Positions 1 to 9,000 of a stretch of 51,459 bases of DNA are shown piece by piece. The translations under genes and the position numbers were made by a program. Position 1 is the first letter of the stretch; the number at the start of each line of letters is the position of its first letter. The stretch covers positions 1 to 51,459 of the forward strand of contig JBJXHB010000088.1 in NCBI GenBank assembly GCA_046160725.1. The letters run 5' to 3'. Below the pieces are notes generated by a model. It was not told the DNA's origin. It searched no databases and was given only the letters and a program-made list of their open reading frames with translations. Source of the DNA: JBJXHB01 sp046160725 (lineage in GTDB: Bacteria > Pseudomonadota > Gammaproteobacteria > Burkholderiales > Burkholderiaceae_C).

Positions 1-138
1 CTCGGGCGCGCTGCCGACCCAGCCGCCCGCGAGGTCGACCGCCCGCGGCGGCGGCATGGCACCGCGGCCACAGCCGGCCAGCGCGGACAGCCCGACGCCG
101 CCCAGCCCGCCCAGCAGGCGCCGCCGCATCGGCCTCAT
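1..138 (-). CDS. Lipoprotein- or Tat-like exported protein, 5' end only (runs off the left edge)
   Basis: Only about the first 46 codons are inside the window. The start overlaps the stop of the upstream synthase gene as ATGA at 138-135; a second in-frame ATG lies at 129. The N-terminus has several arginines, then a glycine/alanine/leucine-rich stretch ending in SALAGC, which fits a lipoprotein signal peptide with Cys at the cleavage site. After it the reading continues with GWVGSAPE before the edge. The 4-nt overlap implies translational coupling to the spermidine-synthase-like gene. From memory, an exported FAD-dependent oxidoreductase often follows such a synthase in Burkholderiales, but too little is visible to confirm that. 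The exported nature is fairly safe; the function is unknown. Confidence 0.55.
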   Translation of the reverse strand, partial: MRPMRRRLLGGLGGVGLSALAGCGRGAMPPPRAVDLAGGWVGSAPE

Positions 139-1757
139 TGGTGCGCGCGCCCCCACTCCTGCTCGAACAGGTTGACCAGGATCTGGTTCGACAAACGGTT
201 CGGCTGCGCCGGCACGCGCGCCATGTCGGGCGGAAAGAGCAGCAGGGCGGGCATGCCCTGCGGCGTGAGGAAGCGCAGGCCCGGCGGCAGCGTTGTTGGC
301 GGCCTGAAGGGCCGGCGCGAAGCCAGGATGAAGCCCCATTCACCGAAGCTGGGCACATGCGCGTGGTAGGGCGTCGTCGTCAGGCCGACCGCCTCCAGCG
401 TGGCTGCCACGGTCCAGAAACTGCGCCGCGCGATCAGCGGGCTGGTGCTCTGCACCACCATGAATCCGCTGGCGGCCAGCCGCTGGTCCAGCCGCTCATA
501 GAAGGTGGTCGAGTACAGCTTGCCGAGCGCAAAACTGCTCGGGTCCGGAAAGTCGACGATGACCACATCGAAGGTCTCGTCGGCGGTCTCCAGCCAGACA
601 AAGGCGTCCGCCGTCACCACCCGCAACTTGGGCGAGTGCAGCGCCCGCTGGTTCAGGCCTGCCAGCAGCGGCCGGTCGCGGAACAAGGCCACCATCTGGG
701 GGTCCAGCTCGACCAGGGTCACGTGTTCGACGGAGGGATGCTTCAAGACTTCGCGCACCGCCATGCCGTCGCCACCGCCCAGGACCAGCACCCGCCGTGG
801 CGCGCCATGGGCCGCCATGGCCGGGTGGACCAGGGCCTCGTGGTAGCGGTACTCGTCACGGGAGTGGAACTGCAGGTTGCCGTTGAGGTACAGCCGCACG
901 CCCGATGGCCCGGAGGTCAGCACCACGCGCTGATAGGGGCTGGACTCACGCACGATGACCTCGCTGCCGTAGAAGCGATCCTCGGCCCAGGTGGTGAACC
1001 GGTCGGCGCCCACCAGCCCGGCCAGCAGCAGGGCCGTCACGCCAAAACATGCCAGCGCATGGGCGCGCCAGCGCCGCAGCTCGCCGCGGAACAACATCAG
1101 CGCCCAGACCGCGACCAGCACATTGAGCAGGCCCACCACCAGCCCGGTGCGCACCAGCCCCAGGTGTGGCAGCAGCAGCAGCGGGAAGGCCAGCGAGACC
1201 CCCAGCGCACCGAGGTAGTCCACGCTCAACACCCGCGCCACCAGCTCGCGCAGCGCCCAGCGCTCGGCGAAATGGCGCTTCAGGATGCGCATGACCAGTG
1301 GAATCTCCAGGCCCACCAGCGTGCCCACCAGCAGCACCATCGCATACAGCAGCACCCGGAACGGTCCGCTGGCCCCGACCGGCAGCAGGCTGTGCGCGGC
1401 AAAAAGTGCGGCCGGCATGAAGCCGCCGATCAGGCCCACCAGCAGTTCGATGCGCAGGAAGTGAGCCAGGAGCTGGCGTTCGATGTAGCGGCTCAGCCAG
1501 GAACCCACGCCCATCGCGAAGAGATAGGCGCCGATGATGGTGGAGAACTGCAGGACCGAGTCGCCCAGCAGGTAGCTGGCCAGCGCGCCGGCCGTGAGTT
1601 CATAGGCCAGGCCGCAGGCCGCGACCACGAAGACCGAGACCAGCAGCGCCAGCTCGGCAGGGGACGCGCCGGGCGGCCGTGCACCGGACGCAGGGCTCGG
1701 TGGCCCGACCGGCGCGTCGCGCGCCGCGCGGGGCGCCGGCGCGGCCGGATCGCTCAC
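135..1757 (-). CDS. Membrane-fused spermidine-synthase-like protein (polyamine aminopropyltransferase family)
   Basis: About 540 residues from a GTG start that overlaps the DUF350 stop (GTGA at 1757-1754). The N-terminal half (about residues 36-250) is a run of roughly seven hydrophobic segments. The C-terminal half is a Rossmann-type spermidine synthase domain with NGNLQFHSRDEYRYHEALVH (about 292-311), the nucleotide-binding LGGGDG loop (about 326-331) followed by VTLVELDP, and the acidic VIVDFPDP motif. Soluble SpeE proteins are about 280 residues and lack the membrane half. The family transfers aminopropyl from decarboxylated SAM to a diamine; whether this fused form uses a soluble polyamine or a membrane-linked acceptor is not known. 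It sits in a minus-strand chain with SPFH, DUF4178 and DUF350 genes, which suggests an envelope role. The enzyme class is clear; the substrate is inferred. Confidence 0.88.
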   Translation of the reverse strand: MSDPAAPAPRAARDAPVGPPSPASGARPPGASPAELALLVSVFVVAACGLAYELTAGALASYLLGDSVLQFSTIIGAYLFAMGVGSWLSRYIERQLLAHFLRIELLVGLIGGFMPAALFAAHSLLPVGASGPFRVLLYAMVLLVGTLVGLEIPLVMRILKRHFAERWALRELVARVLSVDYLGALGVSLAFPLLLLPHLGLVRTGLVVGLLNVLVAVWALMLFRGELRRWRAHALACFGVTALLLAGLVGADRFTTWAEDRFYGSEVIVRESSPYQRVVLTSGPSGVRLYLNGNLQFHSRDEYRYHEALVHPAMAAHGAPRRVLVLGGGDGMAVREVLKHPSVEHVTLVELDPQMVALFRDRPLLAGLNQRALHSPKLRVVTADAFVWLETADETFDVVIVDFPDPSSFALGKLYSTTFYERLDQRLAASGFMVVQSTSPLIARRSFWTVAATLEAVGLTTTPYHAHVPSFGEWGFILASRRPFRPPTTLPPGLRFLTPQGMPALLLFPPDMARVPAQPNRLSNQILVNLFEQEWGRAHQ

Positions 1758-1978
1758 CCGTGGATCGCCGCCGCGACGATCTGCCCGATCGCGATGAACA
1801 TCGCCCCCACGACGATGGCCAGGGCCACGTTCTTCTTGCCGACGATCTCGTCCCACAGGTCATAGGGCGTCAGCTTGTCGATGATGAGGAAGCTGACCCA
1901 CAGCACCGCCACGCCGATCACGGCATAGAGCAGGGAGCCCAGCACGACTGCGGGCTTGAGCCATTCGAATCCGGGCAT
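1754..1978 (-). CDS. DUF350 family small membrane protein (YjfL-like)
   Basis: A 74-residue protein starting MPGFEWLKPAV. I chose the ATG at 1978 because an AGGAG lies 8 nt upstream; an ATG six bases earlier is only 3 nt from the AGGAG. Two hydrophobic segments are visible: residues about 11-31, and about 51-72 containing NVALAIVVGAMFIAIGQIV, matching the DUF350 pattern of paired transmembrane helices around a charged DKLTPYDLWDEIVGKKN linker. The function of DUF350 is unknown; E. coli YjfL belongs to the family and also sits near polyamine-type and PspA-like genes. The stop overlaps the GTG start of the synthase gene, so the two are translationally coupled. Confidence 0.85.
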   Translation of the reverse strand: MPGFEWLKPAVVLGSLLYAVIGVAVLWVSFLIIDKLTPYDLWDEIVGKKNVALAIVVGAMFIAIGQIVAAAIHG

Positions 1979-2017
1979 GATCATGTCTCCTGTCAAAGGG
2001 ATGAAGAGGGCGTGGCG

Positions 2018-3640
2018 CTACTTGTGGCCGCCGCCGCCGGAACTGAAGCCGCCATACGAGCCGCCGCGCGTGCGCGAGCCGCCGCCCGCGCGGGCCTGGG
2101 CCAGGCATTGCTGGTACTCGTTGCTGGCCTCACCGAACGTGGTCTTGAAGCTGTCGCAATCCCGGCCGTCGTTGCTGGACATCAGGCCGTCGTCGCTGGA
2201 CATCAATGAGATGGCCACCATCGCAATGATCAGCCCGATCCAGAAGACGGTCTTCCACTTGCCGAAGTTGAAGCCGGTGCCATCGCCCATGGGCGCGACG
2301 TCGCGCTGCATGGAAGGCAGCAGCCGCGGGTCCAGGTTGAAGGCCTTGACGACCGCTGCGGCATCGAGGTTGCCGCCCTCGCTCCAGGTGACCTCGGCGC
2401 CGGTCTGCTCGCGCGACAGGCGCCGACCGGAGGCGTTCTTCAGGCCGAAGTAGTCGGTGACAAGTGCCTGCTCGTCGCGCTTGAGCTGCCAGTAGAACTC
2501 GCCCAGCACCCAGGCAACCTTGGCCTGGTAGGCATAGCGCTTGCGGAAGGCGCGGCCCTTCCATTGCGCGACATCGCCGGACACCTGCGGCGCGCCGGTC
2601 AATGGCCGCACCGCGCTCCAGCCGTCCTCGGCATCGACCAGGAAAGCGAAACCCTCCTGCTGGTTGTACAGCAAGTATTCACGCCAGAACGTCTGCTCCT
2701 CGTCGTCGCCGGGGTCGGGCAGGTCGCAGCGCTCCACATAGCCCACCACCTGCCATGGCAGCCCGGGGCCGTTGATGGCCAGCGTGCCGTTGCGCCCGAG
2801 CGGAATCAGCGGCTCGGCACCGTCGTGGCCGGCATTGGACTGCCCGTAGTACTGCAGGTCGGCGCCGACACCCGTGGACAGATTGACCACCGCCTTGCAT
2901 TGGCCGCAGACGATGGACTGCGTGGTCTTGAGGGTGAGCTCCAGGGGCGCGCCGCAACTCGGGCAGTCGAAACTCTTGCCGCCCAGCGACTTGCCGTCCA
3001 GCTGTCGCAGGCCGGTCAGGGCCAGCTCGGCCAGCCGCACCGGACGGCCGAGCGACAGCGTCGGCGCGCCGGGGCTGCCGTAGTCCAGCGTCGCCACCTC
3101 GTCGCGGTCGTTGCGCAGGTCGGCCACGGTGAACGCTGCGCCGTCCAGCAGCGGCGGGGCCGGCAGCTCGCCCTCGGCGGCGTGCAGCGTCGCCGCGACC
3201 ACCGAGGCCACCGACCAGGCCGCACCCTGCACCGTGACCCGCGTGCCCGCCACCAGCGACGCGGCCGACGGCGCGCTGCCCTCCAGCGGCACATCGAAGG
3301 CGACCACATAGGCGCCGTTGTCCTCCGACAGCCAACCACTGCGCCCGCTGTCGAACAGCGCATGCCACTCGTTCCAGGAGCCCTCCGGATAGCGCAGCTG
3401 GCGGCGGCCCACCAGCGTGAAGGGCGTGTCCTGCCAGCGCCCGGCCACGCCCAACTGCAACGGGCTGTGGTCGTCGAACAGCTCCGCGCTCTGGCCGATG
3501 CGGCGCAGCGCCTCGCCGTCGCGCACCAGTGTGCTGCGGCAAAAGCTGCAGACCGCGCTGGCCGACGCGGCCGACGCAAACTCCACCGGCGCCCCGCAAT
3601 TGGGGCAGGCGGCGCGCCAGGCGCGTTGCGGTGCAACCAC
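2018..3640 (-). CDS. DUF4178 protein with two zinc ribbons and a C-terminal membrane anchor
   Basis: 540 residues from a GTG 10 nt after the stop of the SPFH gene; I see no good ribosome binding site, so coupling is likely. A first zinc ribbon has Cys 12, 15, 31 and 34 (CPNCGAP...CSFC); a second has Cys 226, 229, 245 and 248 (CPSCGAP...CGQC). Each is followed by a DUF4178-type beta-rich segment (about 66-200 and 275-420). A hydrophobic helix lies around 463-482 (VFWIGLIIAMVAISLM), then a short acidic stretch with a 7-residue tandem repeat, two cysteines and a Gly/Ser-rich tail. The DUF4178 function is unknown; the family often neighbours SPFH, DUF350 and spermidine-synthase genes. Membrane attachment is inferred from the single helix. 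Confidence 0.85.
   Translation of the reverse strand: MVAPQRAWRAACPNCGAPVEFASAASASAVCSFCRSTLVRDGEALRRIGQSAELFDDHSPLQLGVAGRWQDTPFTLVGRRQLRYPEGSWNEWHALFDSGRSGWLSEDNGAYVVAFDVPLEGSAPSAASLVAGTRVTVQGAAWSVASVVAATLHAAEGELPAPPLLDGAAFTVADLRNDRDEVATLDYGSPGAPTLSLGRPVRLAELALTGLRQLDGKSLGGKSFDCPSCGAPLELTLKTTQSIVCGQCKAVVNLSTGVGADLQYYGQSNAGHDGAEPLIPLGRNGTLAINGPGLPWQVVGYVERCDLPDPGDDEEQTFWREYLLYNQQEGFAFLVDAEDGWSAVRPLTGAPQVSGDVAQWKGRAFRKRYAYQAKVAWVLGEFYWQLKRDEQALVTDYFGLKNASGRRLSREQTGAEVTWSEGGNLDAAAVVKAFNLDPRLLPSMQRDVAPMGDGTGFNFGKWKTVFWIGLIIAMVAISLMSSDDGLMSSNDGRDCDSFKTTFGEASNEYQQCLAQARAGGGSRTRGGSYGGFSSGGGGHK
2165..2206. repeat. 21-bp tandem duplication inside the DUF4178 gene
   Basis: Two adjacent 21-bp units (2165-2185 and 2186-2206) differ at only two positions. 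They encode LMSSDDG followed by LMSSNDG just after the membrane helix. The unit is a multiple of three, so the frame is preserved. It looks like a recent slippage duplication in a low-constraint linker. Confidence 0.8.
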
Positions 3641-3650
3641 CGGGCGGGGT

Positions 3651-4712
3651 CTAGACGAGCTTCTTGAGCAGCTCGGCCTTCTTGGCCGCGAACTCGTCGT
3701 CGGTCAGGATGCCCTTAGCCTTGAGGTCACCCAGCTTCTCCAGTGTGGCCATGACTTCCTCTGGGCGGATGCCCGCCGGCGCCGCGGCTGCGGCTGCGGT
3801 TGCGGCCTGCGCCGCCGCAGGCTGCCCGATGCCGGACAGCCCTTGCGCCAGGTTCTGCGCCAGCACCTGCCCCAGCGCTACGCCGGCGCCCAGGCCCATC
3901 GCGTCACTGGCCATGCCGCCGCCGCCCGAGCCGGCGCCCTTGACCAGCTCCGGCATGGCCTGTGCGGTCTGGTACTGCATGAACTTGCCCATGTCGTTGC
4001 CGACCATGCCCATGCCGATCTTCTGGTCGAGGATCTTCTGCAGTTCCTCGGGCAGCGACACGTTCTGCAGCGTCACGCCCTCGAGCTGCAGGCCGATCGC
4101 GGCGAAGGAAGGCGCCGTGGCCTCGCGCAGCTGCTTGGCGAACTCGACCTGGTTGGCCGCCAGGTCCAGGAAGGCGATGCCGCTGCGGGCCACTGCGTCA
4201 CTGATGTGCTGCAGCATCAAGCCGCGCAACTGGCCGTCCAGATCGGCGGCGCTGTAGGCCTCGCGGGTACCGGAGATCTCGGTATGGAACAGCTTCGGGT
4301 CGGCGATGCGGTAGCTGTAGTTGCCGAAGGCGCGCACGCGCACGGCGCCGAAATCCTTGTCGCGGATGGTGACCGGCTGGGCGGTGCCCCAGCGCTGATC
4401 CACCTGCTGGCGCGTGCTGAAGAAATACACGTCGCTCTTGAACGGGCTCTGGAATAGCTTGTCCCAGTTCTTCAGGTAGGTCAGAACCGGGATGGTCTGC
4501 GTCGTCAGCTTGTACATGCCGGGGCCGAACACATCGGCCACCTTGCCTTCGTTGACGAACACCGCCATCTGGCTCTCGCGCACGGTGAGCGACGCACCGT
4601 ACTGGATCTCGTTGCCGGCCATCGGGAAGCGCCACGCGAGCACGCCGTCGGCGCCCTCGGTCCACTCCAGGATGTCGATGAACTGTTTCTTGATGAAGTC
4701 CATCAGGGCCAT
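3651..4712 (-). CDS. SPFH/band-7 protein with C-terminal SHOCT domain
   Basis: 353 residues from ATG at 4712, with AAGGAG six bases upstream deciding the start. The N-terminus MALMDFIKKQFIDILEW is followed by an SPFH-type domain (about 25-235) of the YdjI / 'virion core protein' subgroup, seen in QYGASLTVRESQMAVFVNEG and the later VTLQNVSLPEELQKILDQKI. A Gly/Ala/Gln-rich linker (about 265-320) leads to a C-terminal SHOCT motif (EEVMATLEKLGDLKAKGILT and following Lys/Leu-rich residues). SPFH proteins oligomerise at membranes, and SHOCT is a small oligomerisation or interaction module. It is the first gene of the minus-strand cluster and is divergent from the acetyltransferase gene, so the 135-bp gap should hold its promoter. 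The family is clear; the cellular role is inferred. Confidence 0.9.
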   Translation of the reverse strand: MALMDFIKKQFIDILEWTEGADGVLAWRFPMAGNEIQYGASLTVRESQMAVFVNEGKVADVFGPGMYKLTTQTIPVLTYLKNWDKLFQSPFKSDVYFFSTRQQVDQRWGTAQPVTIRDKDFGAVRVRAFGNYSYRIADPKLFHTEISGTREAYSAADLDGQLRGLMLQHISDAVARSGIAFLDLAANQVEFAKQLREATAPSFAAIGLQLEGVTLQNVSLPEELQKILDQKIGMGMVGNDMGKFMQYQTAQAMPELVKGAGSGGGGMASDAMGLGAGVALGQVLAQNLAQGLSGIGQPAAAQAATAAAAAAPAGIRPEEVMATLEKLGDLKAKGILTDDEFAAKKAELLKKLV

Positions 4713-4847
4713 CACGTGCTCCTTGTTTTGCAGATCCCGGACACCCGGGCGCGGCGATGATAACGAGCAGGTGGCGCCGCATGCACACACCGAAGGGTGA
4801 GGCCGGATCGGCCGACGCCGCAGGGGACCCCTGAAACAATCTCACGG
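4713..4847. promoter_or_regulatory. Divergent intergenic region between the SPFH and acetyltransferase genes
   Basis: These 135 bases separate two genes transcribed away from each other, so promoters for both are expected here. The AAGGAG for the SPFH gene lies at its left edge. I could not pick out convincing -35/-10 pairs. Confidence 0.4.
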
Positions 4848-6002
4848 ATGACCGCCACCGCATCGTCGGCACTGAACGTCGAGGTCCTGCGCGGCCCCGA
4901 TGCGTTCGACCGCGTCCGCCCGGCCTGGCTGGACCTGCTGGCACAAACCAGACAGGCGTCCTTCGTATCGCTCGGCGCCGTCGCGCAGGGGCTGTGCGGC
5001 GCACTGGCGCACGCCGGCCGCGAGCCGGTCGTGCTGCGGGTGGCGCGTGGCCCGCAGGTGGTGGCCCTGGCCGTGGCGCGCTTGGAGCGCCGTCGCCTGG
5101 GCCCGATGCCGCTGGACATGTTGGTGCTGGTGTCGGACCCGCAGGTCGGCTTCAGCGACTTGCTTCTGGCGCCGGGCCAGGACCCGGACGAGGTGTTCGG
5201 CGTACTGGCTCGCTCGTTGCCGGCCCAAGGGTTGCCATGGCAGGCGCTGCTGGCACCGGCGGTGCTGGAAGGCGCCTGCGTACTGCGGCTGGCTGAGTCG
5301 CTGCCCGGCCATGCGCGCTGGCGCCGTCCTGGCGGCACGCTGTCCGGGTCGAGCTGGCTGGACTGCAGCAGCAGCTACGACACGCTGGCGGCGCGCTTCA
5401 CGCCGCTGCTGCAGCGCAACCTGGCCAAGGGCTGGCGACGCCTGGAGCGCACCGGCGCCTGGACCGTGCAATCAGTGGCCGGCGATGACGCAGCGGCAGA
5501 CGACGCGCTGGCGCAGTTCACCCGGCTCGAGGACAGCGGCTGGAAGGGCGCCGCCGGCACCGGCAGCGCGATCGCGCTGCATCCGCGGCTGCAACGCTTC
5601 TTCGGCGACCTGTACCGCGACCCTCAGGCGCCGCAGGCCCGCAGCGAGATCCACCTGCTGCGCCTGGATGGCCAGGCCATCGCGGCGCAGTTCTGCGTAC
5701 GGGTCGGCGGCTCGCGCCACGTGCTGAAGATCGGCTACGACGCTGCTCATGGCCGGCTGAACCCGGGGCATCTGCTGCTGGATGCGCAGCTGCGCCAGAG
5801 CTGCGCCGACCCCGGCATCGACCGGCTCGGCCTGGCCGTGGCCCAGGACTGGCATGCCGACTGGGCCGTGGACAGCCTGCAGACCCACGAGCTGGTGCTG
5901 TTCCGCCAGGCCTGGGTGGCTCGGCTTTGGCGCTTCACCCAGCGCCTGCGTGGCCAGCCCGCCGGGATGCCGCAAGTCACCGGCGGACCAAGCCGCAACT
6001 GA
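4848..6002 (+). CDS. GNAT-type acetyltransferase, BioF2/CelD-like (FemAB fold)
   Basis: 384 residues starting MTATASSALNVEVLRG. The N-terminal third (PAWLDLLAQTRQASFVSL, then VVLRVARGPQVVALAVARLE) and the C-terminal half (FTRLEDSGWKG about 225-235; EIHLLRLDGQAIAAQFCVR; VLKIGYDAAHGRLNPGHLLL) match the double-GNAT pattern of the BioF2-like Acetyltransf_6 family found in CelD and FemAB-type proteins. These proteins usually transfer acyl or aminoacyl groups in exopolysaccharide or cell-envelope assembly; the substrate cannot be read from the sequence. It is transcribed alone, divergent from the SPFH gene and convergent with yhdP. An upstream in-frame start at 4797 is possible, but its added residues look non-coding. 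Confidence 0.8.
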   Translation: MTATASSALNVEVLRGPDAFDRVRPAWLDLLAQTRQASFVSLGAVAQGLCGALAHAGREPVVLRVARGPQVVALAVARLERRRLGPMPLDMLVLVSDPQVGFSDLLLAPGQDPDEVFGVLARSLPAQGLPWQALLAPAVLEGACVLRLAESLPGHARWRRPGGTLSGSSWLDCSSSYDTLAARFTPLLQRNLAKGWRRLERTGAWTVQSVAGDDAAADDALAQFTRLEDSGWKGAAGTGSAIALHPRLQRFFGDLYRDPQAPQARSEIHLLRLDGQAIAAQFCVRVGGSRHVLKIGYDAAHGRLNPGHLLLDAQLRQSCADPGIDRLGLAVAQDWHADWAVDSLQTHELVLFRQAWVARLWRFTQRLRGQPAGMPQVTGGPSRN

Positions 6003-6074
6003 AACACCACTAGCGCCTGAGCGCGCAGCTGGCGTCGCGGCATTTCCCGCGCTCGCCCGGCGCGGCGCGCGGGA

Positions 6075-9000
6075 TCAGGGCACGGCCCGCGACGCAGGGC
6101 GGGCGGCAGCGTCCACTGGCGAGCGCCCCGCGGCTGCGGATGCCCCTGGCGCCGGCGGCGCCAGGGCCGGTCGGGCCGCGACCGCGTCCAGGTCCGGCAC
6201 CGCCTGCCCTGGTGTGCGCGGCACGACCCGGATCTGAGGGTCGGCCCAGCTGCCGTCGATATGGAACTCCCGCGTGCCCGCCGCGCGCAGGGGCCCGCGC
6301 AGGATCCACTGCGCGAAGAAGGTGGTCAGCCCGATGGCGGGCTGGATGGCGGCATAGGCCAGCGATGCGGTCCCGGCGTTGATCTCGGGCACCACCACCA
6401 CGCGCAGGTCCTGGGTCTCACGCACGATATCGGCTTGGCCCTCCATCAGCGCGGCCGCCTGCACGCCGCGCATGCGCAGGTTGTTGGTGCTGGCCACGCC
6501 AGCGGCAATGCGCAGGTCGCCGTCGATGCGGTCGAAGGCAAAGCCGTCCTGGAACACATCGCGGAAGTCCAGCGCCAGGCGGCGTGGCAGCGACTGCAGG
6601 CTCAATACCGACAGCAGCCGGCCGGCACCGGCGTCGGCTTTCAGGAACTGCCCGGCGTCCATGGCCAGCGTCATCTGACCATCCAGCGTGGCCGCGTCCC
6701 AGGCCAGGGGCGAGCCGGGCCAGTTGAGCGACCCTGCCATCACGCCCTTGCTGCCACGCACCAGGCCGCCCTGGCCGAAGCGGTCGAGCAGCGCCCCTCC
6801 GTCGGCCACGTCCAGCTTGAACTGCAGCGCGGTGCGCCGGCCGGCCGCACTGGGCGCCGCCGGGTTCCAGGTTCCGCTGGCCGACAGGTGGGCCTCGGGC
6901 ACGCGCAGGTCCAGGCGGTCCAGTTGCCAGACCGGCGCCGTGCCGGCGGCCGCGACCCGGTGGTGGGCCGCGATCTCCAGCGCGCCGAGCCTGCGGCCGC
7001 GCAGCTCGAAGTCGTCGACCCGGATGTCCAGCGCCGGCATGCGCACACCAGCGCCGGCGTCGAGCAGGCTCTCGACCTGCTGCACCTCGGCCGGCGGCAG
7101 GGTCAGCCGTGCCAGGCGTGCGAACAGGCGGCCATTGCCGCCACGTGCCGGCTCCCGGTACTCGAAGAAGCCGGCCAGTTGGCGCGCATCGATGCTGCCG
7201 CGCCAGCCGGCGTCCGTGGTGTCGTCGATGCGGCTCAGGCCCAGCGTCACCGCATGGACGCGGCGCTGTGCCACCACCAGCTCGCCGGCCTGCAGGGCTA
7301 CCGTTGACGGCTGGTAGCCCAGGCTGGCTTGACGCGCGGCGGGCCCAGCCACAGCATTGAAGCGGTCCAGCGCCGCCGACCAGGCATCCACATCAACCAG
7401 CGCCAGGTTCACCGCCACATGGACGCCACTGGCAGGCCACGGATGCGGCGCCCCCAGACCGACACCACCGCGCAGCACCTTTGTGCGGTCGCCCTCGTGC
7501 TCGCGCAGGTACTGCGCCTGCAACAACGGGCCCAGCTCCAGCCGCAGCTCGTCGCGCGCGGCATGGGCCGGGTCGATGCGGGTCTGCCAGCGCAGCGGCA
7601 GCGTGCCAGCGGCGGCCTTGCCCAGCGGCGCCGGCAGCGCGATGGCCATGCCGGTCAGCGGGCTGGTCACCGTGATCTCCGGCCGGCCCTGGATCAGCCC
7701 GATCTGCAGTCGATAGGAGGTCTGCCCCTGCATCAGCTGGGCCACACGGGGCAGCGGGTCCAGTTCGGTGGCCGCCCGCAGGCCCTCGGCCGTGGCTGTG
7801 CCCTGGCCCTGAAAGCGCAGCGTGCCGTCGGGCTGCGTGCCGCCATCGAAACCAATCTCGCCGCCCACGGCTCGGGCACTGGCGCCGCTGATCTGGATGC
7901 CCCGCTGGGTGAACTCGACGCGTCCGCGCGCGCCGGCCAGTGCCGGCACGTCGGAAGACAGCCGGAAGTCATTGCCGGCCAGGGTGACGACTCCGCGCAC
8001 GCTGGTTCGGTCCAGGGACCGCAGCGGCAGGCTCAGGCCCAGCCGAAGGTCGGCCGCGCCCGTGCTGGTGGCGCGTTGGAGGGCGCCACCGATCCAGCCA
8101 CCTACCGGCGAGGTCTCGACATAGCGCAACAAGTCGGCGGCCGGGCCATGCGCCAGTCCGTCCAGCTCCAGCACCGGGTCGGACAGGTCGCGGATGCCGG
8201 CTGTCACGTCGCGCAGCTCCAGCCCCCACAGGCGGGCGCGGCCCTGCCGCACCTGCAGGCTGGTGCGCTCGATCAGCACATCTGCCGACACGTCCGACAC
8301 GGCTGGCCATGGCGACGTCCAGGCGGGTTCACCGTTTTCGGCCGGGTGGTCCGGTACATAGGCCAGGCGCACGTTCTGCACCTTGGCCGCGATGCGGAAC
8401 TCGCCGTCGCGCGCCTGGACGAACGGAAAGTCCCAGAGGTCGCCCTTGACGCGGAACTGGGCGTCGCGCACCTGGCCGGCCTGCAGCGCCCGCTCCAGGT
8501 AGCCCCGCGCTTTGGCCGGGATGCCCATCGGCAGGTAGCGGGCCACCGCCGTCGCACGCCCCTGGGGCAGTCGTCCCTCGAGCTCGATGTGTCCGGGCAG
8601 ACGGCCGCCCCGCCCGAAGTCGGGGCCGAGCCCGGTGCGCCACTGCGCGCTGAGCTCGCCTTGGGCGTCGTCATTGGCAAAGCGCATGTCGCGGACCTGC
8701 AGGGCGATCTGCGGCGGCGCACCCGGGCGCGGTGTGACCTGCCAGCCCAGGTGTGCCTGCAGCGCGTGCAGTGGCACCAGTGCCTGCTCGAAGATGCCCG
8801 GCAGCTCCAGCGCGCCATGGGCCATCTGCAACTCGGCACTGCCGCCGGCCTGGTCGGCCTGCAGCATCAGGTCCGCGTTGCGGAAGCCCGGCCGACCGAC
8901 CCCGCCCGGCTGGGGCGACGGCGAGCTGGCCAGGGTCAGGCCCTGCAGCCTGGCCTTGACGCTCCAGCGGCCTGGTGCATCGAGTGGTCCGTCCCATCGG

